From: Patescibacteria group bacterium UBA2100
GTDB taxonomy: Bacteria; Patescibacteriota; Minisyncoccia; Phycocordibacterales; UBA2100
Length of the DNA stretch: 15,122 nt
NCBI GenBank assembly: GCA_002331185.1
Contig: DCYW01000033.1
Coordinates: 1 to 15,122, forward strand
Direction of reading: 5' to 3'
The notes under the pieces were generated by a model, which made no database searches, was not told the origin of the DNA, and saw only the letters and a program-made list of their open reading frames with translations. Shown here piece after piece: positions 5,532 to 11,734 of the stretch (the first letter of the stretch is position 1; the number at the start of each line of letters is the position of its first letter). A program made the position numbers and the translations under genes.

Positions 5532-6458
5532 TTACATAACTAGCTTAGCAGCATGCGGCAAAATGCGAAACTCTACGATATCACCTAAATCAGTGAAGGT
5601 ATCACCGTCTATATGCACTTCACCCGTAAAATTCTTAAATACGTACTTCTCTTTCTGAATACGTGTATGATGTAACACTTTAGAGTTCTTAGTCGTCATA
5701 TAAAAATCGTGTGCCCCCCGAAGAATGCCAAGCGGATTCTTATTGTGCAGTGTAATACAGTGCAAATTTTTGTCGTCTGGTGCAATACCGCGCGCTGGTG
5801 TGAGGCCTGCAATATTTAAGTGATTACATATCAAAACACTATGCATTTCTGACTCTTTTTGTGCACCATCAGTAATGGTAAATTTTTCTTCCTCGTAAGA
5901 ATGGTGCAACAATGAAGGGAGATATAGAAGGTACGCAAAAATACCAAACTTCTTTTTCATATTTCTTTTTGTCTCAACGACAAATCGAGAGACAGTGCCA
6001 AAGCTAACCATTATAAAAAAAATATATTTCTCGTTTACCAAACCTAAATCAACATACTTTGGTTTACCGTGCATTGCCCGTGTAAGTCCTCGCCTCAGTC
6101 CAAACGGTAACTTAAAAGAAAGCGCAGTTACATTTGCACTTCCCAACGGCAAAAAAGCAACAGGGCATACACTAAGAAGATCATGTTCCCACATTTTTTG
6201 AAATACTAAACGTAAGGTTCCATCGCCACCTGCAGCAACAAAACGTACTTCATCAAACTCTTTAGTTTTTGCCACTATTTCACTCCACAAACAGCCATCG
6301 ACATCAGTTATTTCGTACGAAATATTTTTCTTCACAAAAAAGTCAGAAATGCGTTCTCGTACTTTTTCTTTCTTTCTTCCAGCGCGTGCATTATAAATAA
6401 CAACGAAATATCGTTTTACATCACCAGTATGTTTTTTTGATTCCGATGACATACGCAA
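5532..6458 (-). CDS. diacylglycerol kinase family lipid kinase (YegS-like)
   Basis: The 308-residue protein has the DAGK catalytic fold: an N-terminal YNARAGRK phosphate-binding region (22-29), the nucleotide-binding GGDGT loop at 77-81, then FLPLGSAN (102-109) in place of the usual PLGTxN, a predicted beta-sandwich domain, and HIDGDTF (282-288) matching the C-terminal DGE/DGD motif. Such enzymes phosphorylate diacylglycerol or related lipids. The start overlaps the end of the CTP-transferase gene by 38 nt (ATG 6458) or 32 nt (ATG 6452), which implies translational coupling. With the upstream CDP-lipid synthase and downstream PgsA, it could supply phosphatidic acid. The exact lipid substrate is not determined by sequence. 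Confidence 0.88.
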   Translation of the reverse strand: MRMSSESKKHTGDVKRYFVVIYNARAGRKKEKVRERISDFFVKKNISYEITDVDGCLWSEIVAKTKEFDEVRFVAAGGDGTLRLVFQKMWEHDLLSVCPVAFLPLGSANVTALSFKLPFGLRRGLTRAMHGKPKYVDLGLVNEKYIFFIMVSFGTVSRFVVETKRNMKKKFGIFAYLLYLPSLLHHSYEEEKFTITDGAQKESEMHSVLICNHLNIAGLTPARGIAPDDKNLHCITLHNKNPLGILRGAHDFYMTTKNSKVLHHTRIQKEKYVFKNFTGEVHIDGDTFTDLGDIVEFRILPHAAKLVM

Positions 6459-6960
6459 CAGCGTTGACTATACTATTAAGAAAGAACGTCACCCCAATAA
6501 GAACACTAGCAGATAGTAATGTCCACGCAACAAACGGAATAGTACCCACAATAAAAAATACAATGTAGTCAATCTGATCAAGTGGAATAAGTGGCTTCCC
6601 GCTTTCAAATCCAAACTGTCGTTTTATAACACTCCCGAGTGCGTCGCCAGTCATTACAAGTATGCCTACCATGATTCCATACACAATAGTTACCCACATG
6701 CGTTCGTACACAATAGTGATATGAGTAACTGGTGCCTGAATAAAATATTGAATAAGCACCACAATGAGTGACGCCATGACTGCAGCCGCAACCCCTCTCC
6801 ACATTTTATTCTTTCCTAGTAATGGTTTCCCATTGAGTATATATCCGTCGTCAATTGGTTTCGCAAGAAACGTCCAAATGTCTAATCGAGTTGCAATCAC
6901 TGGTGCCATGTTCGCTGCAAATGCCGGAAGTGCTATATACAGAACCTCGAGTAGAATCAT
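6421..6960 (-). CDS. CDP-archaeol synthase-like (CarS/DUF46) CTP:lipid cytidylyltransferase
   Basis: This 179-residue protein has about five membrane segments and the CarS/CTP-transferase motif set: PIDDGYILNGKPLLGKNKMW beginning at residue 35, G105-D106 followed by KRQFGFESGKPLIPLDQIDY (113-132). CarS activates an unsaturated archaeal ether lipid with CTP; bacterial relatives presumably make CDP-diacylglycerol, replacing CdsA. The gene shares an ATGA overlap with htpX upstream and overlaps the lipid kinase downstream. AGGA about 9 nt before the ATG could act as a weak ribosome-binding site. The neighbourhood (lipid kinase, PgsA, HAD phosphatase) fits a cytidylyltransferase feeding phosphatidylglycerol synthesis. 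The substrate is inferred. Confidence 0.83.
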   Translation of the reverse strand: MILLEVLYIALPAFAANMAPVIATRLDIWTFLAKPIDDGYILNGKPLLGKNKMWRGVAAAVMASLIVVLIQYFIQAPVTHITIVYERMWVTIVYGIMVGILVMTGDALGSVIKRQFGFESGKPLIPLDQIDYIVFFIVGTIPFVAWTLLSASVLIGVTFFLNSIVNAVAYVIGIKKTYW

Positions 6961-7853
6961 ACTTTCATTCCTACCAAGGCCTGTACTCGTTCTTCAACAG
7001 GTGGGTGGGTGCTAAATAATTTACGCATTGTATTCCCTCTCTTGCCATTTTTACCAAAGGGATTGCTAATGAACATGTGTGCCGTTGCACTTGAAGCCTT
7101 CTTCATAGGACTTTGGTAGCCACTTATTTTTTGAAGCGCTGAAGCTAACGCGTCTGGATACCGTGTCAAAAGTGCCCCTGAAGCATCAGCAAGAAATTCT
7201 CTCTTTCGTGACACCGCTAACTGCATGATTTGTGCAATAACAGGTCCAAGTACAATAAGTGCAACACCCGCAATCATAAGCGCCGGGTTACTATTTTCTC
7301 TATTTCGGTTTCCACCAAAGAGCGTGGCGTACCATAATATATCTGCAAGTATTGCAATAAATCCAACGAGCACAACCACAACTGACATAACCAAGATATC
7401 TCGATTTCCAACATGTGACAGTTCGTGCGCCAATACTCCTTCCAGTTCTGTTTTGTTGAGTATTTCAAGTAGACCCGTTGTTACGGCTACTGCCGCGTTT
7501 TCTGGATTGCGCCCCGTCGCAAATGCATTTGGTGCTGCATCGTTAATTATGTAGAGTATCGGCTTTGGCAATCCTGCAGTGATTGCAAGATTCTCTACAG
7601 TGTTATGTAAGTCACGATATACCGATGCATCCGCAGGTTTAGCACCCGCTGCTTTAATGGCGATTTTATCAGAAAACCAAAACGAACTCACGTTCATTAT
7701 CAATGAAAACACCACAGCCACGATGAGAATAACTGGATTACCAAAGTACTCAGATACTCCCCAGCCTATAGCGGTAACCGCAACCAAAAATACAAACATG
7801 ATAAACCATGTTTTGCGTACGTTCTGTGCTTGATGTGTATAGAGTGATGTCAT
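6957..7853 (-). CDS. htpX: membrane zinc metalloprotease HtpX (M48B)
   Basis: This 298-residue protease has two N-terminal membrane helices (about 17-33 and 40-58), then AFATGRNPENAAVAVTTGLL (110-129), the zinc motif HELSH (H143, E144, H147), two further hydrophobic segments (about 154-176 and 192-213), REFLAD with E219 as third zinc ligand, and the C-terminal THPPVEERV. HtpX degrades damaged membrane proteins. The length and all key residues are normal. It starts 1 nt after the mazG-like stop and ends in an ATGA overlap with the CTP-transferase gene. LemA and HtpX are common genomic partners, and lemA lies upstream on the same strand. Confidence 0.96.
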   Translation of the reverse strand: MTSLYTHQAQNVRKTWFIMFVFLVAVTAIGWGVSEYFGNPVILIVAVVFSLIMNVSSFWFSDKIAIKAAGAKPADASVYRDLHNTVENLAITAGLPKPILYIINDAAPNAFATGRNPENAAVAVTTGLLEILNKTELEGVLAHELSHVGNRDILVMSVVVVLVGFIAILADILWYATLFGGNRNRENSNPALMIAGVALIVLGPVIAQIMQLAVSRKREFLADASGALLTRYPDALASALQKISGYQSPMKKASSATAHMFISNPFGKNGKRGNTMRKLFSTHPPVEERVQALVGMKV

Positions 7854-7854
7854 A

Positions 7855-8196
7855 TTATTTCTCTTTTACAGATTCTAAAAATACTTTGTTTTTGAAACCA
7901 CCGCGCTTTTCGCGTTTCGATGCCTGTGCTATCTGCAGTTCTTCTCTTGTGATATCAAATTCAGTAAGTATTGCGTCAAGCACTTCTGCTACGTCAGCAA
8001 GTTGCTCTAAAACTTCATGTCTATTTTCGTCATCAAAGCCTGCCTGCCGTGCCTCCTCTGATTCTTCAATGAGTTTATACAACAGCTCTTTGCGATATCC
8101 GTCAGTATCTAACGTAAGAATTGTCGGCATATCACCATTAGCCCGAATAATATCTGGTACATTATCTCGCACTAATTTTCCGTATCTTTTTTTCAT
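7855..8196 (-). CDS. MazG-like all-alpha NTP pyrophosphohydrolase
   Basis: The 113-residue protein opens with YGKLVRDNVPDII, the hallmark of short MazG-like (phosphoribosyl-ATP pyrophosphohydrolase-related) proteins. The metal-binding residues are KLIEESEEA (E44-E48) and EVLEQLADVAEVLDAI (E61, E64, D68). A glutamine (Q65) replaces one glutamate often seen in the second motif, so catalytic geometry may differ slightly. The likely role is hydrolysis of non-canonical or excess nucleoside triphosphates. It is the first gene of the run through pgsA and is nearly fused to htpX by a 1-nt gap. A -10-like TATGAT lies 5 nt before the ATG. Confidence 0.82.
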   Translation of the reverse strand: MKKRYGKLVRDNVPDIIRANGDMPTILTLDTDGYRKELLYKLIEESEEARQAGFDDENRHEVLEQLADVAEVLDAILTEFDITREELQIAQASKREKRGGFKNKVFLESVKEK

Positions 8197-8201
8197 ACTG
8201 T

Positions 8202-8207
8202 ATCATA
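8202..8207 (-). promoter_or_regulatory. -10 box for the mazG-htpX-lipid operon, leaderless arrangement
   Basis: On the minus strand TATGAT is followed by 5 nt and the ATG at 8196. A weak TACTTT lies about 17 bp upstream. There is no space for a Shine-Dalgarno sequence. Confidence 0.38.
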
Positions 8208-8230
8208 GTCAACCGCTTAAGTTTAAAGTA

Positions 8231-8339
8231 CGCACCGTCCGAGGCAATTCAAGGTGCGCGAGCTAAATGAAATGAATTGTGTTACACATACAATCAGTGC
8301 CATTTAGCGATACGTAACAAAGAAATGTCCCGTCTTTGT
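8231..8339. other. three consecutive hairpins between lemA and the mazG-like gene
   Basis: Inverted repeats lie at CGCACC 8231-8236 / GGTGCG 8253-8258; GCTAAATG 8262-8269 / CATTTAGC 8301-8308, enclosing a second stem ATTGTGT 8276-8282 / ATACAAT 8288-8294; and ACAAAG 8317-8322 / CTTTGT 8334-8339. None is followed by a U-tract, so a standard terminator is unlikely. They may form a processed intergenic RNA or an attenuator. Confidence 0.35.
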
Positions 8340-8348
8340 GTACTCGTT

Positions 8349-8936
8349 TTAGAATTTAACCTTCACTGGATCCTTCGCATCCTGTTCATCTTCACCCAAC
8401 TCAAAGAACTCACGATTAACGAATGAGAAAGCACCAGCAATAATATTCTGCGGAAACGATTGCACAACAGTGTTAAGGTCACGAACATTCGTGTTGTAAA
8501 AACGACGAGATGCTTGAATCTTATTTTCAGTGTCAGTCAGTTCTCGTTGTAGTTCAACAAAGTTTTCGTTTGCTTTCAGGTCTGGATAATTCTCTGCAAT
8601 TGCTAACAATTTCCCAAGTGACTGAGCAAGTCCCGCTTCGGCTCCGGCAATTGCCTGAATCTGTGCTGGGGTAATGTTGCTTGGGTCAACATGCACCTGT
8701 GTTGCTTCTGTGCGAGCCTGGGTTACTTGATTCAATGTTTCTTTTTCATGTGCTGCATATCCCTTTACTGTTTCTATAAGGTTTGGGATAAGGTCATATC
8801 GACGCTTCAACTGCACATCAATATCTGCCCAAGCTTCATCGGTACGGTTTACTAAACGTATAAAAGCGTTATATGACCAAATTACCCAGACGGCCACTGC
8901 AATAACGATAATCCCTAAGATTCCTGCAATATTCAT
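8349..8936 (-). CDS. lemA: LemA family membrane-associated protein
   Basis: The 195-residue protein has one N-terminal membrane helix (about 3-21), then the signature YNAFIRLVNRTDEAWADIDV, RRYDLIPNLIETVKGYAAHE and a long helical bundle with ENYPDLKANENFVELQ, RFYNTNVRDLN and QSFPQNIIAG. LemA has a coiled helical fold with its N-terminus anchored in the membrane; its biochemical role is unsettled. It often neighbours htpX or TPM-domain proteins, and here htpX is the second gene downstream. The length and motifs are normal. It probably has its own promoter and is separated from the mazG-like gene by a structured 152-bp gap. Confidence 0.96.
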   Translation of the reverse strand: MNIAGILGIIVIAVAVWVIWSYNAFIRLVNRTDEAWADIDVQLKRRYDLIPNLIETVKGYAAHEKETLNQVTQARTEATQVHVDPSNITPAQIQAIAGAEAGLAQSLGKLLAIAENYPDLKANENFVELQRELTDTENKIQASRRFYNTNVRDLNTVVQSFPQNIIAGAFSFVNREFFELGEDEQDAKDPVKVKF

Positions 8937-8968
8937 AGTGAATGTGTCTACTTAGTAAGTACTCGCAC

Positions 8969-8977
8969 AGTATACCA
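8969..8977 (-). promoter_or_regulatory. extended -10 promoter for lemA
   Basis: The minus strand reads TGG-TATACT, a good extended -10. Transcription would start near 8962 and give a leader of about 25 nt with no visible Shine-Dalgarno sequence. lemA therefore differs from neighbours whose -10 boxes abut the start codon. Confidence 0.45.
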
Positions 8978-9026
8978 TGAGCCCTTACAGTTTCTCCAGT
9001 CATTACGAACAAACTATACTGTACGT

Positions 9027-9086
9027 ATGATTTTAGCCAACCTCATCGTGACCAAGGTCGAACCTTGGTCACGATTAAAGTCTTAA
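9027..9086 (+). pseudogene. possible 5' remnant of a plus-strand gene cut by the REP/RAYT element
   Basis: TATACT at 9015-9020 is followed by 6 nt and an ATG at 9027, the same arrangement seen at several real genes here. The frame begins MILANLIV and then enters the left palindrome (TKVEPWSR) and ends at a TAA at 9084-9086, inside the 3' end of the transposase gene. The hydrophobic beginning and the abrupt junction suggest the first codons of a gene interrupted by the element, but no downstream remainder is recognised. Chance is a serious alternative. Confidence 0.22.
9045..9075. repeat. REP-like palindrome, left copy
   Basis: Perfect 14-bp arms (9045-9058 and 9062-9075) enclose a CGA loop. 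The last base is also the last base of the transposase stop codon, so the palindrome begins exactly where the gene ends. It is the longest of the three copies. Confidence 0.9.
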
Positions 9087-9722
9087 CTTTATATTATCCA
9101 GATTCTCAATTTCGTTCAGTGCCAATATACTTCGAGTAACACTCTTTTCGTTTGTAAAGTCTCGGTAGCTACCGTATTGGTATTCCTCAAGAAATGTAAG
9201 GACTTTCTTCTTGTCTCTCACCCCCTTCTCTTTCCAGTCAGATTGAATAAGAGATATTGGATTCTTGTGTACATAATCAAAGATGTGCAAGTACTGTGAT
9301 TCATCATCTATATGCTGCGACTTTGTTGTGCCCTGAAATAACACCCCTGTGCGTTCATATTTTTTGTTAAAGTACATTGTATATGCGGTCAGTACTTTTT
9401 GGAGATACTTAGATATACCCCCTTCGACTCTTTGAGATAGAACCAAATGGATATGGTTCGGCATAAGACAATAAGCAAGAACATCAACAATCTTATCTTC
9501 TGGCACTTCTTCCTTGAAAATCTTAGCTAGTTGGACCAAGGTTCGACCTTGGTAATTTCTTAGTAGGTTACGTATTGTTACAGGGTGACTGCTGTTCGCC
9601 ACCAATAAAAGTAGCATCATACGAATGTAATCGGGCTCAGATTCAAAAGTGACCCGTTTTTCAATCCCACGGTTATACACATGATATGTCTCGTTTATTT
9701 CAAAAGGAATTGATCTACTCAT
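9075..9722 (-). CDS. REP-associated tyrosine transposase (Y1 HUH, IS200-like superfamily)
   Basis: The 215-residue protein has the RAYT order of motifs: YHVYNRGIEKR (13-23), the HUH metal motif in MPNHIHLVL (H90, H92), and TAYTMYFNKKYERTGVLFQG (112-131) with the probable nucleophilic tyrosine Y114 or Y117. DYVHKNP (149-155) is typical of the family. It would nick and rejoin single-stranded DNA at REP palindromes, and such palindromes flank it. Unusually, a third palindrome core lies inside the gene, encoding residues 57-63 (YQGRTLV). The protein appears complete from MSRSIPF. A TATAAA box lies 6 nt before the ATG, between the right palindrome and the gene. RAYTs are usually single-copy domesticated elements. 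Confidence 0.92.
   Translation of the reverse strand: MSRSIPFEINETYHVYNRGIEKRVTFESEPDYIRMMLLLLVANSSHPVTIRNLLRNYQGRTLVQLAKIFKEEVPEDKIVDVLAYCLMPNHIHLVLSQRVEGGISKYLQKVLTAYTMYFNKKYERTGVLFQGTTKSQHIDDESQYLHIFDYVHKNPISLIQSDWKEKGVRDKKKVLTFLEEYQYGSYRDFTNEKSVTRSILALNEIENLDNIKLRL
9535..9553. repeat. REP-like palindrome inside the transposase gene
   Basis: ACCAAGGT (9535-9542) and ACCTTGGT (9546-9553) enclose TCG, with the same core and loop as the right flanking copy. Its frame is kept open and it contributes codons for residues 57-63 of the transposase. Confidence 0.88.
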
Positions 9723-9728
9723 AAAATT

Positions 9729-9734
9729 TTTATA
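9729..9734 (-). promoter_or_regulatory. -10 box for the transposase gene
   Basis: On the minus strand TATAAA is followed by 6 nt and the ATG at 9722. It lies inside the element, between the right palindrome and the gene, so the unit would carry its own promoter. The A/T-rich context makes a chance match easy. Confidence 0.33.
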
Positions 9735-9747
9735 ACGCTTTTTTCCG

Positions 9748-9770
9748 TGACCAAGGTTCGACCTTGGTCA
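9748..9770. repeat. REP-like palindrome, right copy
   Basis: Perfect 10-bp arms TGACCAAGGT (9748-9757) and ACCTTGGTCA (9761-9770) surround TCG. On the plus strand a T-run begins 9 nt later, but no plus-strand gene ends here, so it is read as a REP sequence and not a terminator. Confidence 0.88.
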
Positions 9771-9802
9771 AGGTGGTCTTTTTTCTTTCCTGCAGCACGT
9801 TG

Positions 9803-10774
9803 TTACTTCTCTACCTTGTTTGGAGGTGTTTCCCCATTTAGAAACGCAATGATGTTCTCGGCTGCCATTGTTGCCATTTTTCCACGTGTTTCAATCGTTG
9901 CGGACGCTATGTGTGGAGTAATGACCACATTCTCAAGTTCAGCGAGACTATCAGCTAGTTTTGGCTCATTTTCATACACATCAAGTGCGGCTCCTCTTAT
10001 TACATCGTTTTGTAGCGCTTCTACTAGTGCAGCTTCGTCGATAACTGGACCACGTGAAGAGTTTATAAGGTAAGCTGATGGCTTCATTAAAGCTAAGCGC
10101 TCTGCGTTAATGAGGCCTCGTGTTGAATCGAGCAGCGGTACATGAACCGTTACAACATCAGCTTCTTTTAACACATCATCTACTTCCCCTTTAAACGTTG
10201 CGTTTAGTTCAGTGTTGAGGAAATCATTCTCTTTAATATCATAATACACAATGTTCATTCCTAATCCTTTGTGCGCAATCTCGGCCATTCGTGAACCGAT
10301 ACGTCCTGCTCCTAATATACCGAGCGTTTTGCCTTTTAAGTCAGTGCCAAGTAACATCATCGGTCCCCAGCCGTCATATTTTCCAGCGCGCGTGAATCTA
10401 TCGCCCTCTGCAATACGTGACGTAATAGCAAGCATCATGGCAACAGCATGTTCGGCAACTGTGTCCGTAAGCACGCCAGGAGTGTTCGTTACGGTCACAC
10501 CGCGTTGTGCTGCATCTTCAAGATTTAAATTTCCATACCCGACCGCATAGTTGGCAAATATTTTTGCGTTTGGTGCAGCGTCGTACACCTCGCCGTCAAT
10601 TTTATCGGTAAGCAAACATAGTACTGCATCAGGATTCTGCTCTTGTAGTGTCGCTACGAGTTCTTCACGACTAAGCACACCATCCTTTTCGCTGACTACT
10701 ACTTCGTGTCCGGCGGTACGCAGTGCCGCCGGACCACTCTCTGGAATTTCTCGTGTTACATAAATTTTTGCCAT
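9803..10774 (-). CDS. D-2-hydroxyacid dehydrogenase (glyoxylate/hydroxypyruvate reductase-like)
   Basis: The 323-residue NAD(P)-dependent enzyme shows the D-isomer-specific 2-hydroxyacid dehydrogenase layout. A substrate lobe includes NYAVGYGNLNLEDAAQRGV and TVAEHAVAMMLA. A Rossmann motif GAGRIG lies at 155-160, with D179 in the likely cofactor-specificity position (YYDIK). The catalytic triad is R241 (SSRGP), E270 (YENEP) and H288 (TPHIAS). Length and motifs fit GyaR-type glyoxylate or hydroxypyruvate reductases. A 3-phosphoglycerate dehydrogenase role is less likely because there is no C-terminal ACT domain. It begins 7 nt after the aldolase stop, so the two are probably one transcript. The in vivo substrate cannot be fixed from sequence. 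Confidence 0.9.
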   Translation of the reverse strand: MAKIYVTREIPESGPAALRTAGHEVVVSEKDGVLSREELVATLQEQNPDAVLCLLTDKIDGEVYDAAPNAKIFANYAVGYGNLNLEDAAQRGVTVTNTPGVLTDTVAEHAVAMMLAITSRIAEGDRFTRAGKYDGWGPMMLLGTDLKGKTLGILGAGRIGSRMAEIAHKGLGMNIVYYDIKENDFLNTELNATFKGEVDDVLKEADVVTVHVPLLDSTRGLINAERLALMKPSAYLINSSRGPVIDEAALVEALQNDVIRGAALDVYENEPKLADSLAELENVVITPHIASATIETRGKMATMAAENIIAFLNGETPPNKVEK

Positions 10775-10781
10775 ATTTTAT

Positions 10782-11642
10782 TTACAAATTATTAAATAGC
10801 TTCAATCGTTCTCGTACGACAGTTTGCAATGCGTCACGCCCGCCGTTTAAATATCGGTACGGTGCTACTTCATTTGGATTTGCTGCGAGTGCTTCTTCAA
10901 TACCCTTACGATACGCAACACGGATTTCAGTGTTGATGTGAATAACATTCATACCTGCCGCAATAGCTGCCCGAAAATCATCGTCAGTAAGTCCAGAACC
11001 GCCATGTAATACCATTGCTACATCGGTCGCAGCTCGCATATTTTGTATTAACTCTATGTTAAGTGCTGGGTTACTTCTTCCTTTGAGCATACCGTGTAGG
11101 TTACCGACTGCAGGAGCAACCGCTGTTACTCCCGTTTCTTGTACGTATGAGGCAACGTTATCGGGAGTTGGGAGCACACTTGCAACAACATCATCAGGTA
11201 TGTCGTCGAGTATTTTGCTTGAAGTACCGATGTAGCCCACTTCACCTTCAGTCATTACTTCTCGCCCACTTTGGTTAGCGTATCCAACAACCTCTTTCAT
11301 ACTCGCTATATTTTTCACAAGTGGAAGTTTCGAACCATCAAAGATTACCGAATCAAATCCTGCGTCAATTGCACGCTTACAACCCTCAACTGAATGCGCA
11401 TGATCAGCGTTGATAAATATATTAATACCAAATTCCTCGCCCGCCGCTCTAACCATTGCGACTGCTTTTTTTAACCCTACAAATTCAGCCTCACCCTCTG
11501 ATACGCCAATAATCACAGGTACGGAAAGTTCCCGAGCCGCTGCTGCAATACCGTTGAGTTGGTTTGAATCAGAAATATTAAAATGTCCTACCGCTACTTT
11601 GCGCTCAAACGCATCTTGCATTACTTCTTTTAGTGTCATCAT
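10782..11642 (-). CDS. fba: class II fructose-bisphosphate aldolase family protein
   Basis: The 286-residue zinc aldolase shows NADHAHS (catalytic D80, zinc H81), an active-site loop TEGEVGYIGTS (131-141), zinc H183 in VGNLHG, zinc H213 in LHGGSGL, and INTEI (236-240) in the phosphate-binding region. The reaction is reversible cleavage of fructose-1,6-bisphosphate, or of a close analogue such as tagatose bisphosphate (GatY/KbaY type), to two triose phosphates. The frame extends to an ATG at 11708, but the ATG at 11642 is preferred: the protein then begins with the usual TLKEVMQDA, and TATACT lies 7 nt before it. It heads the aldolase-dehydrogenase pair and is divergent from the PfkB kinase gene. 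Confidence 0.92.
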   Translation of the reverse strand: MMTLKEVMQDAFERKVAVGHFNISDSNQLNGIAAAARELSVPVIIGVSEGEAEFVGLKKAVAMVRAAGEEFGINIFINADHAHSVEGCKRAIDAGFDSVIFDGSKLPLVKNIASMKEVVGYANQSGREVMTEGEVGYIGTSSKILDDIPDDVVASVLPTPDNVASYVQETGVTAVAPAVGNLHGMLKGRSNPALNIELIQNMRAATDVAMVLHGGSGLTDDDFRAAIAAGMNVIHINTEIRVAYRKGIEEALAANPNEVAPYRYLNGGRDALQTVVRERLKLFNNL

Positions 11643-11649
11643 ATAAGGT

Positions 11650-11655
11650 AGTATA
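11650..11655 (-). promoter_or_regulatory. -10 box for the aldolase gene, leaderless arrangement
   Basis: The minus strand has TATACT, 7 nt, then the ATG at 11642. A weak TTTCTA lies 16 bp upstream. The 92-bp divergent gap to the kinase gene probably holds both promoters. Confidence 0.45.
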
Positions 11656-11734
11656 ACGCACCTATCCAGCTTAGAAAGTACCCTGACTTGCTGTGGTACT
11701 ATGTACACATACTACGTAAAATAGACACAATACT

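Larger units (their letters stand above)
9045..9770. mobile_element. REP/RAYT element: Y1 transposase between matching palindromes
   Basis: The unit consists of a left palindrome (9045-9075), a minus-strand Y1 transposase gene (9075-9722) and a right palindrome (9748-9770). All palindromes share the core GACCAAGGT-nnn-ACCTTGGT. The loop is CGA on the left and TCG on the right, so the two flanking copies are in inverted orientation. No target-site duplication is evident, as expected for HUH enzymes. The unit sits between lemA and the dehydrogenase gene. Confidence 0.75.

Noticed and set aside
9748..9780. Right palindrome plus T-run as an intrinsic terminator
   Set aside because: The T-run is about 8 nt away from the stem on the plus strand and no plus-strand gene ends there; on the minus strand no U-tract follows. 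The shared core with two other copies identifies it as a REP sequence.
9747..10073. 108-residue plus-strand open frame beginning in the right palindrome
   Set aside because: It lies opposite the hydroxyacid dehydrogenase, and its low-complexity Ser/Ala-rich sequence is typical of antisense frames.
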